Positions 18,697 through 27,495 of a stretch of 34,939 bases of DNA are shown here, piece by piece. The stretch lies in contig JAIFND010000164.1 of NCBI GenBank assembly GCA_020047915.1, positions 1 through 34,939 on the forward strand. Reading direction: 5' to 3'. How positions within the stretch are numbered: the stretch's first letter is position 1; each line of letters opens with the position of its first letter. A program made the position numbers and the translations under genes. Under the pieces are notes generated by a model. It was not told the DNA's origin. It ran no database searches and was given only the letters and a program-made list of their open reading frames with translations. The stretch comes from a bacterium (lineage in GTDB: Bacteria; Planctomycetota; UBA11346).

Positions 18697-21612
18697 GTGA
18701 ACGAGGATACGGCGGGTACGGTGAGCCTGGCGGCGACAGACGCCAACGGCGACACGCTGACCTGGTCGGTGCTGACCCAGGGCACGAAGGGCACGGCATC
18801 GGCCTCTGGCACCGGCAGCCCGAAGGTGGTGACCTACACCCCGACGGCGAACCTGAACGGCAGCGACAGCTTCGTGGTGCAGGTGTCGGACGGGAATGGC
18901 GGTACCGACACGATCACGGTGAACGTGACGATCACGGCGGTGAACGATGTGCCGGTGGCTACGGCGCAGAGCGTGTCGGTGACCGAGGACACGGCCAAGG
19001 CGATCACGCTAGCCGGTAGCGATGTTGAGGGCAGCGCGCTGACCTACGCCATCGGCACCACACCGGCGAAGGGCGTGCTCAGCGGCACCGCCCCGAGCCT
19101 GACCTATACCCCGAACCTGAACGCGACCGGGGCCGACACCTTCACCTTCACGGTGAACGATGGCACGGCGACCAGCGCCGCGGCGACGGTCAGCATCACG
19201 ATCACGGCGGTGAACGATGTGCCGGTGGCCACGGCGCAGAGTGTGACGGTGACCGAGGATACGGCGAAGGCGATCACGCTGGCCGGTAGCGATGTCGAGG
19301 GCAGCGCGCTGACCTACGCCATCGGCACCGCGCCGACGAAGGGCGTGCTCAGCGGCACGGCGCCGAACCTGACCTACACCCCGAACGCGAACACCACCGG
19401 TTCGGACAGCTTCACCTTCACGGTGAGCGATGGCACGGCGACTAGCGCCGCGGCGACGGTCAGCATCACGATCACCGCGGTGAACGACACGCCGGTGCTG
19501 GCGTCGGCGATCCCGGACCAGACGGCGACGGTGGGCGTGGCGTTCAGCTACGTGGTGCCGGAGGGCACCTTCACCGATGTGGACAACGCCAGCCTGACCT
19601 GGTCGTCGAACGAGGCGCTGGACTGGCTGAGCTTTACCGCGGCGACGCGGACCTTCAGCGGCACGCCAGCGGCCGGCGACGTGGCAGCGACGACGATCAC
19701 GGTGACCGCTTCGGATGGCAGCCTGTCGGCCTCCGACAGCTTCGTGCTGACGGTCGGCGCGGCGGCGAATACGGCCCCGACCATCACGACGACGAAACCG
19801 GCATCGCTGACCGTGAACGAGGATACGGCGGGTACGGTGAGTCTGGCGGCGACCGATGCCAACGCCGACACACTGACCTGGTCGGTGCTGACCCAGGGCA
19901 CGAAGGGCACGGCATCGGCCTCTGGTATCGGCAGCCCGAAGGTGGTGACCTACACCCCGACGGCGAACCTGAACGGCAGTGACAGCTTCGTGGTGCAGGT
20001 CGCCGACGGGAAGGGTGGCACGGACACGATCACCGTGAACATGACGATCACGGCGGTGAACGACACGCCGGTACTGGCGTCGGCTATCCCGGACCAGACG
20101 GCGACGGTGGGTGTGGCGTTCAGCTATGTAGTGCCGGAGGGCACCTTCACCGATGTGGACAACGCCAGCCTGACCTGGTCGTCGAACGAGGCGCTGGGCT
20201 GGTTGAGCTTTACCGCGGCGACGCGGACCTTCGCCGGCACGCCGGCGGCCAGCGACGTGGCGGCGACGACGATCACGGTGACGGCCTCGGATGGCAGCCT
20301 GTCGGCCTCCGACAGCTTCGTGCTGACGGTCAGCGCGGTCGCGAATACGGCCCCGACCATCACGACGACGAAACCGGCGTCGCTGACCGTGAACGAGGAT
20401 ACGGCGGGTACGGTGAGCCTGGCGGCGACGGACGCCAACGGCGACACGCTGACCTGGTCGGTGCTGACCCAGGGCACGAAGGGCACGGCGTCGGCCTCCG
20501 GCACCGGCAGCCCGAAGGTGGTGACCTACACCCCGACGGCGAACCTGAACGACAGCGACAGCTTCGTGGTCCAGGTCGCCGACGGGAAGGGTGGCACGGA
20601 CACGATCACCGTGAACGTGACAATCACGGCGGTGAACGATGCGCCGGTGGCTACGGCGCAGAGCGTGTCGGTGACCGAGGACACGGCCAAGGCGATCACG
20701 CTGGCTGGCAGCGATGTCGAGGGCAGCGCGCTGACTTACGCCATCGGCACCGCCCCGACGAAGGGCGTGCTCAGCGGCACGGTGCCGAACCTGACCTACA
20801 CGCCGAATCTGAACGCGACTGGCTCGGACAGCCTCACGTTCACGGTGAACGACGGCACGACGACCAGCGCGGCGGCGACGGTCAGCATCACGATCACGGC
20901 GGTGAACGATCCCCCGGTCAATAGCGTGGCGCCCACCACCAGCGGCAAGAGCACGGTGGGACGGGCGCAGACGGCGACCAGCGGAACCTGGATCGACAGC
21001 GATGGCAGCGTGACCGGGTATGCCTACCAGTGGCAGCGCTCGATCGGTGGCGGGGCCTATGCCGATATCATCGGGGCGACCATCGCGACCTACACTCCGT
21101 TGGCGGGAGATGCCGGCTTTGAGCTACGCGTACAGGTGACGGCGAGTGACAATGGTACGCCAGGCATCGCCAGCGCTGCGGCGGTAAGCAGCGCGACCGT
21201 GGTCAAAGCGAAGAGTTCCTCGCCCACGGTGACCACCTCGATGACGCAGGCGACGGCAACGCCGACCGTGGCGGGGACCGGGGAGCTCAGCGCGACGATC
21301 CGGGTGTATGACGGCACCGTCCTCATCGGCACGGTGATGGTGGATGGCGGCGGATCCTGGACCTGGACCCCGGGGACACCGCTGACGCCTGGCACGCACC
21401 TGCTCACGGTGACGGCTGAACTGGCCCCGTCGGGCGAGTCGAGCGATGTCGGTCCGATCGTGGTGAATGCCCCGTCTGACGGTACAGGAACGGCGGTCGT
21501 GGTGGCGGGTGGCAATAGCGGCGGTGGATGCGGTGCAGGTGGCCTAGCCGGAATCCTCGCCATGGGCCTGAGCCTCGGGCTGATGCGGCGGACGACGCGC
21601 CGCCAGAAATGA
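18697..21612 (+). CDS. Cadherin-like repeat region and sorting tail of the same surface protein (C-terminal part)
   Basis: An open frame of 971 residues with no signal peptide or ribosome site of its own. It is the continuation of the beta-helix gene after loss of one base. Modules in order: A (NEDTAGTVSLAATDAN), B, B (VTEDTAKAITLAGSDVEG), C (IPDQTATVGVAFSYVVPEG), A, C, A, B, then an Ig-like domain (about 20930-21200), a Big-type domain (about 21230-21470) and the tail. A and B resemble bacterial cadherin-like (Big_9) repeats, and C resembles He_PIG/dystroglycan-type cadherin repeats. The tail SGGGCGAGGL, a hydrophobic helix and RRTTRRQK matches the giant protease. A surface adhesive stalk is the likely role. 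A hairpin terminator follows. Confidence 0.82.
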   Translation: MNEDTAGTVSLAATDANGDTLTWSVLTQGTKGTASASGTGSPKVVTYTPTANLNGSDSFVVQVSDGNGGTDTITVNVTITAVNDVPVATAQSVSVTEDTAKAITLAGSDVEGSALTYAIGTTPAKGVLSGTAPSLTYTPNLNATGADTFTFTVNDGTATSAAATVSITITAVNDVPVATAQSVTVTEDTAKAITLAGSDVEGSALTYAIGTAPTKGVLSGTAPNLTYTPNANTTGSDSFTFTVSDGTATSAAATVSITITAVNDTPVLASAIPDQTATVGVAFSYVVPEGTFTDVDNASLTWSSNEALDWLSFTAATRTFSGTPAAGDVAATTITVTASDGSLSASDSFVLTVGAAANTAPTITTTKPASLTVNEDTAGTVSLAATDANADTLTWSVLTQGTKGTASASGIGSPKVVTYTPTANLNGSDSFVVQVADGKGGTDTITVNMTITAVNDTPVLASAIPDQTATVGVAFSYVVPEGTFTDVDNASLTWSSNEALGWLSFTAATRTFAGTPAASDVAATTITVTASDGSLSASDSFVLTVSAVANTAPTITTTKPASLTVNEDTAGTVSLAATDANGDTLTWSVLTQGTKGTASASGTGSPKVVTYTPTANLNDSDSFVVQVADGKGGTDTITVNVTITAVNDAPVATAQSVSVTEDTAKAITLAGSDVEGSALTYAIGTAPTKGVLSGTVPNLTYTPNLNATGSDSLTFTVNDGTTTSAAATVSITITAVNDPPVNSVAPTTSGKSTVGRAQTATSGTWIDSDGSVTGYAYQWQRSIGGGAYADIIGATIATYTPLAGDAGFELRVQVTASDNGTPGIASAAAVSSATVVKAKSSSPTVTTSMTQATATPTVAGTGELSATIRVYDGTVLIGTVMVDGGGSWTWTPGTPLTPGTHLLTVTAELAPSGESSDVGPIVVNAPSDGTGTAVVVAGGNSGGGCGAGGLAGILAMGLSLGLMRRTTRRQK
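18951..20912 (+). repeat. Coding cadherin-like module array with a 576-bp tandem duplication
   Basis: B modules recur with a 270-bp period at 18951 and 19221. A composite C+A unit at 19491-20066 is repeated at 20067-20642 (576 bp, 192 codons) with high nucleotide identity, and a third B follows. The order A-B-B-C-A-C-A-B points to recent block duplication. Confidence 0.85.
21510..21609 (+). other. Cys-containing C-terminal sorting-signal-like tail (beta-helix/cadherin protein)
   Basis: The tail SGGGCGAGGLAGILAMGL followed by a cluster of Arg and Lys shares ten consecutive residues (SGGGCGAGGL) with the end of the S8 protease, although the domains before it are unrelated. Confidence 0.6.
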
Positions 21613-21656
21613 GGTTTGATGGGCGTAATAAAGAATGCTGGAATGCCAGGTCTTTC

Positions 21657-21710
21657 GTAGCACGACGGCACAAAATCTCAGGATGAGGAGATTTCGCGCC
21701 GTCGTGCTAC
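21657..21710. terminator. Bidirectional hairpin terminator between convergent genes
   Basis: GTAGCACGACGGC (21657-21669) pairs perfectly with GCCGTCGTGCTAC (21698-21710). A second stem inside, AAATCTC (21673-21679) with GAGATTT (21688-21694), extends it. It lies 45 bases after the plus-strand surface-protein stop and overlaps the stop codon of the minus-strand ORF. Confidence 0.8.
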
Positions 21711-23567
21711 CTGAGGGCCGGTGAACGTAGCGTAGCGGCTCTTGAGGCGGGCACCTGCCCTCATGTCCCGGCTAGAGTCCTTGAGGGCAGCGACTTTGAC
21801 CTGCCAAGTCAAAGTCGGCAAAGTCGCTGCCTTTGAGGACTCGGGGGTGCGGGGGCGCAGCCCCTGCAGCAACAGCCAGCTAGCGGGGCGACGCCCATAA
21901 TCAGCCTCGGGCTGGGGCGGAGCGTAGTACCAGTACACCTGCATCGACAGGCAGGCGTAGGCGGTGGACAGCACGCGACCAGTCTCGTTGCCGTGGAATT
22001 TGGTGCCTTCCCAATCCCAACTGCCGTTCATGCAGCCCTCGTCCATGCGCTGCGCTTCGGAGAGCATCGGTAGGACCTTGCCGGCCCAGTTCGTCCAGCG
22101 CTCGCCGCCCAACTGGTACATGCCCAGGGTGTTGTAGTAGAGATAGTAGGTGTTCATCGGCCAGGCGGTCGGCAGGTGGTACTTCGAGACGTAATTGCCC
22201 AGGCTTTCCAGCATCGGGTCGCCGGCGCGGTGGCCGAGGAAGACGGCGCACATCAAGCCGACCGGTGCGAGATCGTGGCTATCGACATTGACCGGACGGT
22301 TGGCAGCGGCGTTCCACTCCGAGATCTGGGTCTCGTCGTTGCTGGCCTTCCACACGTAGGCGAAGCGTGAGATGCCGGTGTACTGGTCGATGTTCTTCAC
22401 ATCGGCGCACCACGGCTTGTTGGTGTTCGAGGCGGTCCAGTGGCGCTCCAGCCAGCGCTTGCTGCTGTCCAGGCCGTTGCCGACGTTGAGGCCGCCGACG
22501 TAGGCCGCCTTGAGCGCCATGACATTCCAGCCGGTCACCGAGGAATCATTGCGGTCGGTCGGGCCGCCGTAGTCCCAGCCCAGACCGCCGTAGGCCGCAT
22601 CGGCGGCCTTGGGGTCGCGGTTCTGACGCGCCAGGATCACATCGACGGCGCGCTGGCAGGGTTCGCGCAGGCGCGGGTCGGGGGACATGCCATAGGCCTG
22701 GGCGAGGGCCATCGTGGCGATGGCATGCTCGTAGTTGCGATGCCCGATCAGGCCGTCCGGCTTCTGCATCGCCAGCAGGGCATCGATGCCGCTGCGCACC
22801 ACCTTGCGGTACGTTGTGGGAGAGGAGCCATCATGGCCATCGCCGAGGAAGCACAGCACCGCGTAGGCGGTCATCGCCGCATCGGTGTCCCCGCTCTGAT
22901 CCTTGCCCGGCTCGCCCTTCATCCCGTCCTCAGTGCAGTTCTTCCAGTAGTCCACGGCATCCCAGCGGCCGTCCACGCTCTGATGGCGCTTGAACCAGCG
23001 CAGAGCTCCGCCGGTGGATTTGGTGGTGAACTGTGGTGCGCCGATCTTCTTCTTGCGCCCGCGGATGCCGTAGGCGCCCTCGCCCCCGATCTTGGACGGA
23101 GCGCTGTTGCCGACTCCGATCGCGGCGAAGACTGCGGCATTCGACAGGCTCATCGCCATATCGGAGTTGGCGTCCTCTATGCCGCGCTCCTGCGGCGGCT
23201 GGTCCATGACAGGAGAGTCGGGATCGCCGCTGACCGTCTCGATCGGCGGGGTGTCGAGGATGGTCTCGACCTGGGGTTCGTCGGCGACCTCAGGCATGAC
23301 GATGCTTTCGACCTCGATCGGAGTCGTCTTGGGCGGCGGGTCCTTCTTCGCCACCTCAGGCAGGACCGGGATGTAGGACGGTGGGATCTCGATCTCCTCC
23401 TGGCTTGCCACGGTCCAGTAGATCGCCCCCATCAGGGCCAGGGCGGTGGCGTGGGTCACGGCGCTGCCGATCCACATCGCCGCGCCCAGGGTCCGGTTGC
23501 GCTGGCCGTCATCAGCCGGCTGGGCGGCCTCGATGATCTGGTCCTGGTCGAGTTCGTCGTTAGTCAT
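21678..23567 (-). CDS. Membrane-anchored prenyltransferase/squalene-oxidase-like toroid protein
   Basis: 629 residues from ATG 23567, which has GGAGG eight bases upstream (an upstream ATG 23582 lacks it). One transmembrane helix (about 25-50, TLGAAMWIGSAVTHATALAL) precedes a Pro/Glu-rich stretch (IPPSYIPVLPEVAKKDPPPK) like the TonB periplasmic linker. The rest is an alpha/alpha toroid of the prenyltransferase and squalene oxidase repeat type (ALRWFKRHQSVDGRWD, HAIATMALAQAYGM, GGLGWDYGG, SWDWEGTKFHGNETGRVLSTAYACL). Such proteins are frequent in Planctomycetes and Lentisphaerae but have no settled function. The toroid ends near 21905. The last 75 or so residues are read from the 132-bp repeat and a hairpin, so the true C-terminus may have been replaced. 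It is divergent from acnB. Confidence 0.8.
   Translation of the reverse strand: MTNDELDQDQIIEAAQPADDGQRNRTLGAAMWIGSAVTHATALALMGAIYWTVASQEEIEIPPSYIPVLPEVAKKDPPPKTTPIEVESIVMPEVADEPQVETILDTPPIETVSGDPDSPVMDQPPQERGIEDANSDMAMSLSNAAVFAAIGVGNSAPSKIGGEGAYGIRGRKKKIGAPQFTTKSTGGALRWFKRHQSVDGRWDAVDYWKNCTEDGMKGEPGKDQSGDTDAAMTAYAVLCFLGDGHDGSSPTTYRKVVRSGIDALLAMQKPDGLIGHRNYEHAIATMALAQAYGMSPDPRLREPCQRAVDVILARQNRDPKAADAAYGGLGWDYGGPTDRNDSSVTGWNVMALKAAYVGGLNVGNGLDSSKRWLERHWTASNTNKPWCADVKNIDQYTGISRFAYVWKASNDETQISEWNAAANRPVNVDSHDLAPVGLMCAVFLGHRAGDPMLESLGNYVSKYHLPTAWPMNTYYLYYNTLGMYQLGGERWTNWAGKVLPMLSEAQRMDEGCMNGSWDWEGTKFHGNETGRVLSTAYACLSMQVYWYYAPPQPEADYGRRPASWLLLQGLRPRTPESSKAATLPTLTWQVKVAALKDSSRDMRAGARLKSRYATFTGPQVARRREISSS
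21772..21903 (-). repeat. 132-bp dispersed repeat, right copy (inverted relative to 1-132)
   Basis: Reverse complement of 1-132 with three mismatches and no gap. It contains the same long imperfect hairpin (arms 21775-21798 and 21819-21842) and forms most of the C-terminal codons of the toroid-protein gene. Confidence 0.9.
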
Positions 23568-23733
23568 GGCCTTCGCCTCCACTACGGGAAACGCCGGATT
23601 GCAGCGTCCGGTTCACTCGCCACGACCAGGAAAAGCGTGAACCGGCCGGAATTGCCTGCGTTGCACGCTGCCCCACGCCGGCTTGTGCGCTCCGGAGTCC
23701 CGCTAGCCTGCTGCGACCACCGAGAGTCACGCC
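23568..23733. promoter_or_regulatory. Divergent intergenic region between the toroid-protein gene and acnB
   Basis: 166 bases with no ORF of note. It must hold both divergent promoters unless acnB or the toroid gene is expressed from elsewhere. I see no convincing -35/-10 pair. Confidence 0.3.
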
Positions 23734-26319
23734 ATGCTTGCAGCCTACCGCACCGCCGCCGCCGAACGCCAGAAGCAGGGCATCCCGCCCCTGCCCCTGG
23801 ACCCTAAGCAGACCGCCGAGGTGTGCCGCCTGCTGGAGTCGGCCTCGCCCGAAGCGGCCGAGCTGAAGGCGTTGCTGCTCGACCGCGTGTCGCCCGGCGT
23901 CGATCCGTCGGCCAAGGTCAAGGCCGAGTGGTTGGGCAAGGTCGCGCACGGCGAGGTCGCCTGCCCGGTGATCACCCGTGCTGAGGCGATCATCGGCCTC
24001 GGCCAGATGCTCGGCGGCTACAACACCCCGTTCCTGACCCGTGAGCTCGATGGGCCGAACGCCCAGCTCGCCGCCGACCAGTTGGCCAAGATGGTGCTGA
24101 TCTTCGACAACTTCGTCGTCGTCGCCCAGCAGGCCGCCAGCGGCAACGCCATCGCCGCCAAGCTGATCCAGCGCTGGGCCGCCGCCGAGTGGTTCACCAG
24201 CCGTCCCGAGATCGAGGCCGAGGTCAGCGGCGTGGTCTACAAGATCACACCGACGATCTGTCGCCGGCGCAGAGCGCGGTGACCCGCCCCGACATCCCGG
24301 CGCACGGCCTGGACATGTACAAGACCAAGGACCCCGGCTGCATCGCGGCGTTGAACGAGCTGCGCGCCAAGGGCGAGCGTCCGATCATCGTCGGCGACGT
24401 GTATGGCACCGGCTCCAGCCGCAAGTCGGCGACCAACTCGGTGATGTGGTACACCGGCCGCGACATCCCGGCGGTGCCCAACAAGCGCACCGGCGCCTTC
24501 CTGCTCGCCGGCATCATCGCGCCGATCTTCCTCGACACCTTCCGCGACGCCGGCGGCATGGCCTACACCATCGACGTGGCGCAGTTGGCGACCGGTGACC
24601 GCATCACCATCCGGACGCGCAGTGGCGAGGTGCTGAAGAATGGCGCCGTGATCGCCACCGGGAAGATCAAGTCGCCGACCGTGTTCGACGAGTTCCGCGC
24701 CGGCGGCCGTACCAACCTGATCATCGGCCGCGCCCTGACCTGGCGCGCCTGCGACCACCTCAAGACCGCCTACCCGGCCAATTTCGCCAAGCCGCAACTG
24801 CCCAACGATGACGGCAAGGGCTACACCCTGGCGCAGAAGATGGTTGGCCGCGCCTGCGGCGTGCAGGGCGTCCGTCCGGGCATGAGCTGCGAGCCCAAGG
24901 CGACGACCGTCGGTTCGCAGGACACCACCGGCCCGATGACCGCCGACGAACTGAAGGAGCTGGCCTGCCTGTCCTTCGCCGCGCCGCTGGTGATGCAGAG
25001 CTTCTGTCACACCGCCGCCTACCCGACCGCCAAAGATGCGAAGATGCACCGCTGGCTGCCGGAATTCATCGTCGAGCGCAACGGCGTCGCCCTGCGCCCC
25101 GGCGACGGCATCATCCATTCGTGGCTCAACCGCATGTGCCTGCCCGACACGGTCGGCACCGGTGGCGACAGCCACACCCGCTTCCCCATCGGCATCAGCT
25201 TCCCCGGCGGATCGGGCCTGGTCGCCTTCGCTGCCGCGATCGGCTACATGCCCCTCGACATGCCGGAATCGGTGCTGGTGCGCTTCACCGGCAAGTTGCA
25301 GCCGGGCGTCACGCTGCGCGACCTGGTCAACGCGATCCCATGGATCGCGCTGCAGTCGGGCGACCTGACCCTGGAGAAGAAGGGCAAGAAGAACGTCTAC
25401 AACGGCCGCATCCTCGAGATCGAAGGTCTCGAGCACCTGACCGCCGAGCAGGCCTTCGAGCTGTCCGACGCCAGCGCCGAGCGCAGCGCCGCCGCCTGCA
25501 CCGTGAACCTGTCGGAGCAGAGCGTCGCCGGCTACCTGAAGTCGAACATCGAACTGCTCAGCGCGATGATCAAGGACGGCTATGGCCACAAGGCGACCCT
25601 GCAGAAGCGCATCGATGCCATGCAGGCCTGGCTGGCCAAGCCGGAACTGCTGCGCGCCGATCCCGGCCTGGAACTGACCGCCACCCGCGAGGTGAAGGAC
25701 GGCGTCGGCCGCGTCATCGGCACGGTCAACGACGCCGCCGACAAGCGCTACGCCAAGGTCTTCGTGATCGACATGAACGCGATCAGCGAACCGCTGCTCG
25801 CCTGCCCCAATGATCCTGACCGCATCAAGACGCTGACCGAAGAACAGAACACCAAGATCGACGAGGTGTTCGTCGGCTCGTGCATGACCAACATCGGTCA
25901 CTTCCGCGCCCTGGCGAGCGTGTACAAGCAGACCAAGACCGAATATCTGAACGCGGTCACCTGGATCTGCCCGCCGACGCGCATGGACGAAGCGGTGCTG
26001 CAGTCCGAAGGCCACTACGGCCTGTTCGGCCAGATCGGCGCCCGACGTGAGATCCCCGGCTGTTCGTTGTGCATGGGCAACCAGGCGCGCGTGCGTCCGC
26101 AGGCGACGATCTTCTCGACCTCGACGCGCAACTTCGACAACCGCATGGGCCGTGACGCCAAGTGCTATGGCCGGCGTCGTCTCGATCCTCGGCCGCCTGC
26201 CGACCCCGCAGGAGTACCGCGAGCACATGGCCAAGTGCGTCAGCCCGTTCGAGGCTTCGATCTACAAGTACCTCGATTTCACGCAGATGAGCGCCAGGAC
26301 GCCGAACTTCGCTGTTTAG
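23734..26319 (+). pseudogene. acnB: Aconitate hydratase B with two out-of-frame deletions
   Basis: TCA-cycle aconitase B (citrate to isocitrate, 4Fe-4S enzyme). Three frames together cover the whole protein: 23734 to about 24245, about 24246-26170, and about 26171-26319. Family landmarks include [35 protein letters not shown], and the cluster Cys in VGSCMTN and GCSLCMGN. At about 24248 the conserved KITGETNTDDLSPA is reduced to KIT/DDLSPA, consistent with loss of 13 bases. At about 26167 the expected [17 protein letters not shown] is reduced to KCY/GVVSILG, consistent with loss of 17 bases. Restoring 30 bases gives 871 residues, the normal length. Everything else looks intact, so this is either a recent pseudogene or an assembly fault. 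No alternative aconitase is seen here. Confidence 0.85.
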
Positions 26320-26324
26320 TTTGG

Positions 26325-26437
26325 GGGCTGCGCCCCCACGGCCCTGCGGGCCTGCCCCGCGGGCTTTGTCGGGGTTCGGTTTTCTCGCTACGCTCGAAAA
26401 CCGTGGGCGGATGGGCTACGCCCATTGTATCCGCCCA
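26325..26437 (+). repeat. Structured dispersed repeat after acnB, copy A
   Basis: It starts six bases after the acnB stop. Successive stems are GGGGG/CCCCC around CTGCG, GGCCCTGCGGGCC, CGGTTTTC with GAAAACCG (about 26373-26400), and TGGGCGGAT (26404-26412) with ATCCGCCCA (26429-26437). The same order of stems occurs after pdxJ (34679-34796). It could serve as a terminator or a REP-like element. Confidence 0.8.
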
Positions 26438-26532
26438 TCACCCCTCGGCGCCCGGTCGCGCTGCGCGCTCCGATTTGAAGGAAAGGCAGAGCCGTCCCAT
26501 TGCCTCCGTCCTGGCGTGTGAATCCTTGAAGA

Positions 26533-27330
26533 ATGGATTCGCCTGATGACGCCCCGGCGCTGCGCAGCATCCGCATGCACTACCGCGAGGCGGATCCGGA
26601 TTGGCAGGTTGGTGAGCATCATCACGACATCCATCAATGGTATATCTGCCTGCACGGAGGATTGCGCGTGCGGGTCGGAGGTGATCTGCATCTCCTGGAG
26701 CCAGATCGCTCGGTGATCGTACCGCCTCGCGCCAAGCGCGAACTGCTGGTCCTGCGCCGTGCTCCGGGCTATCTTGTTGCGATGTTCGATCCGGTCGGCA
26801 TCGATGTCGCTCAGATCACCGGGCGGGTGCTGACCCTGCCGACCTTCCTGCGCGATGACCTGCATGCCTTGATCGAGGAATTACGCAGTCCTGGCGAGGA
26901 TCACCGACTGTTGGCGCGGGCGCTGCTGCTGCGCCTGCTGATCGGTCACAAGCGTGCGCGGCCGGCCGGCGCCGTTTCGGGATTGAATGCGCGCAGCCAC
27001 GATGCGGTGATTGCGGCTGCGGAAGGCTACATGCGCCTGAATCTGCATCGGCCGCTGCGGCGGGCCGAGATCGCAGCTGCGGTGCATCTCTCCGAACCGC
27101 ATCTGGCGCGCATCTTCCGTGCCGCCACCGGCCGCAGCGTGGTGCAGCGATTGACGGAACTGCGCGTGGCCAATGCCAAATCCCTGTTGCTCGAAAGCAC
27201 GCTGTCGGTCGGTCAGATCGCCGGCGAGGTCGGTATCATCTCCTTCAGCCACTTCGCGCGTACCTTCAAGGGCCTGGTGGGCGTATCTCCGGGCGACTAT
27301 CGACGGACTGGCGGACACAGTTGGGGATGA
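26533..27330 (+). CDS. AraC-family transcriptional regulator with cupin-like sensor domain
   Basis: A DNA-binding regulator of 265 residues. The N-terminal half (about 10-110; [31 protein letters not shown]) is a cupin-like ligand domain. The C-terminal double helix-turn-helix (about 155-260) carries [19 protein letters not shown] and [22 protein letters not shown], then the typical GVSPGDYRR. It lies upstream of, and in line with, the oxidoreductase/isomerase operon and probably controls it in response to its sugar. The spacer after it holds an inverted repeat (27368-27391). ATG 26533 has only a weak GAAGA before it. Confidence 0.9.
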   Translation: MDSPDDAPALRSIRMHYREADPDWQVGEHHHDIHQWYICLHGGLRVRVGGDLHLLEPDRSVIVPPRAKRELLVLRRAPGYLVAMFDPVGIDVAQITGRVLTLPTFLRDDLHALIEELRSPGEDHRLLARALLLRLLIGHKRARPAGAVSGLNARSHDAVIAAAEGYMRLNLHRPLRRAEIAAAVHLSEPHLARIFRAATGRSVVQRLTELRVANAKSLLLESTLSVGQIAGEVGIISFSHFARTFKGLVGVSPGDYRRTGGHSWG

Positions 27331-27495
27331 GCGAATCAGGCAGTCACAAAAGTCACGTTAACGCACATAAGTATTTAATTACAAATACTTACGAATAACC
27401 AGGGCCTGAACATACCGAGCGGAATGATCGGATACAGCATACAGATGATCGTTCGCGGCTAGCACAGGCATCTTCCTCCCATATGCTTGGCGCCC
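27331..27495 (+). promoter_or_regulatory. AT-rich operon promoter region with a 9-bp inverted repeat
   Basis: This is one of the most AT-rich stretches in the right half. TAAGTATTT (27368-27376) and AAATACTTA (27383-27391) form a perfect inverted repeat with a six-base spacer, a good operator candidate. It lies between the AraC gene and the first oxidoreductase start (ATG 27496). Confidence 0.5.

Noticed and set aside
18655-18700. Programmed ribosomal frameshifting at the surface-protein break
   Set aside because: No slippery heptamer is visible, and simple loss of one C relative to sister modules explains it better.
24237-26234. Long minus-strand ORF (665 codons) opposite acnB
   Set aside because: The sense strand carries conserved aconitase motifs, and the antisense translation matches nothing recognisable.
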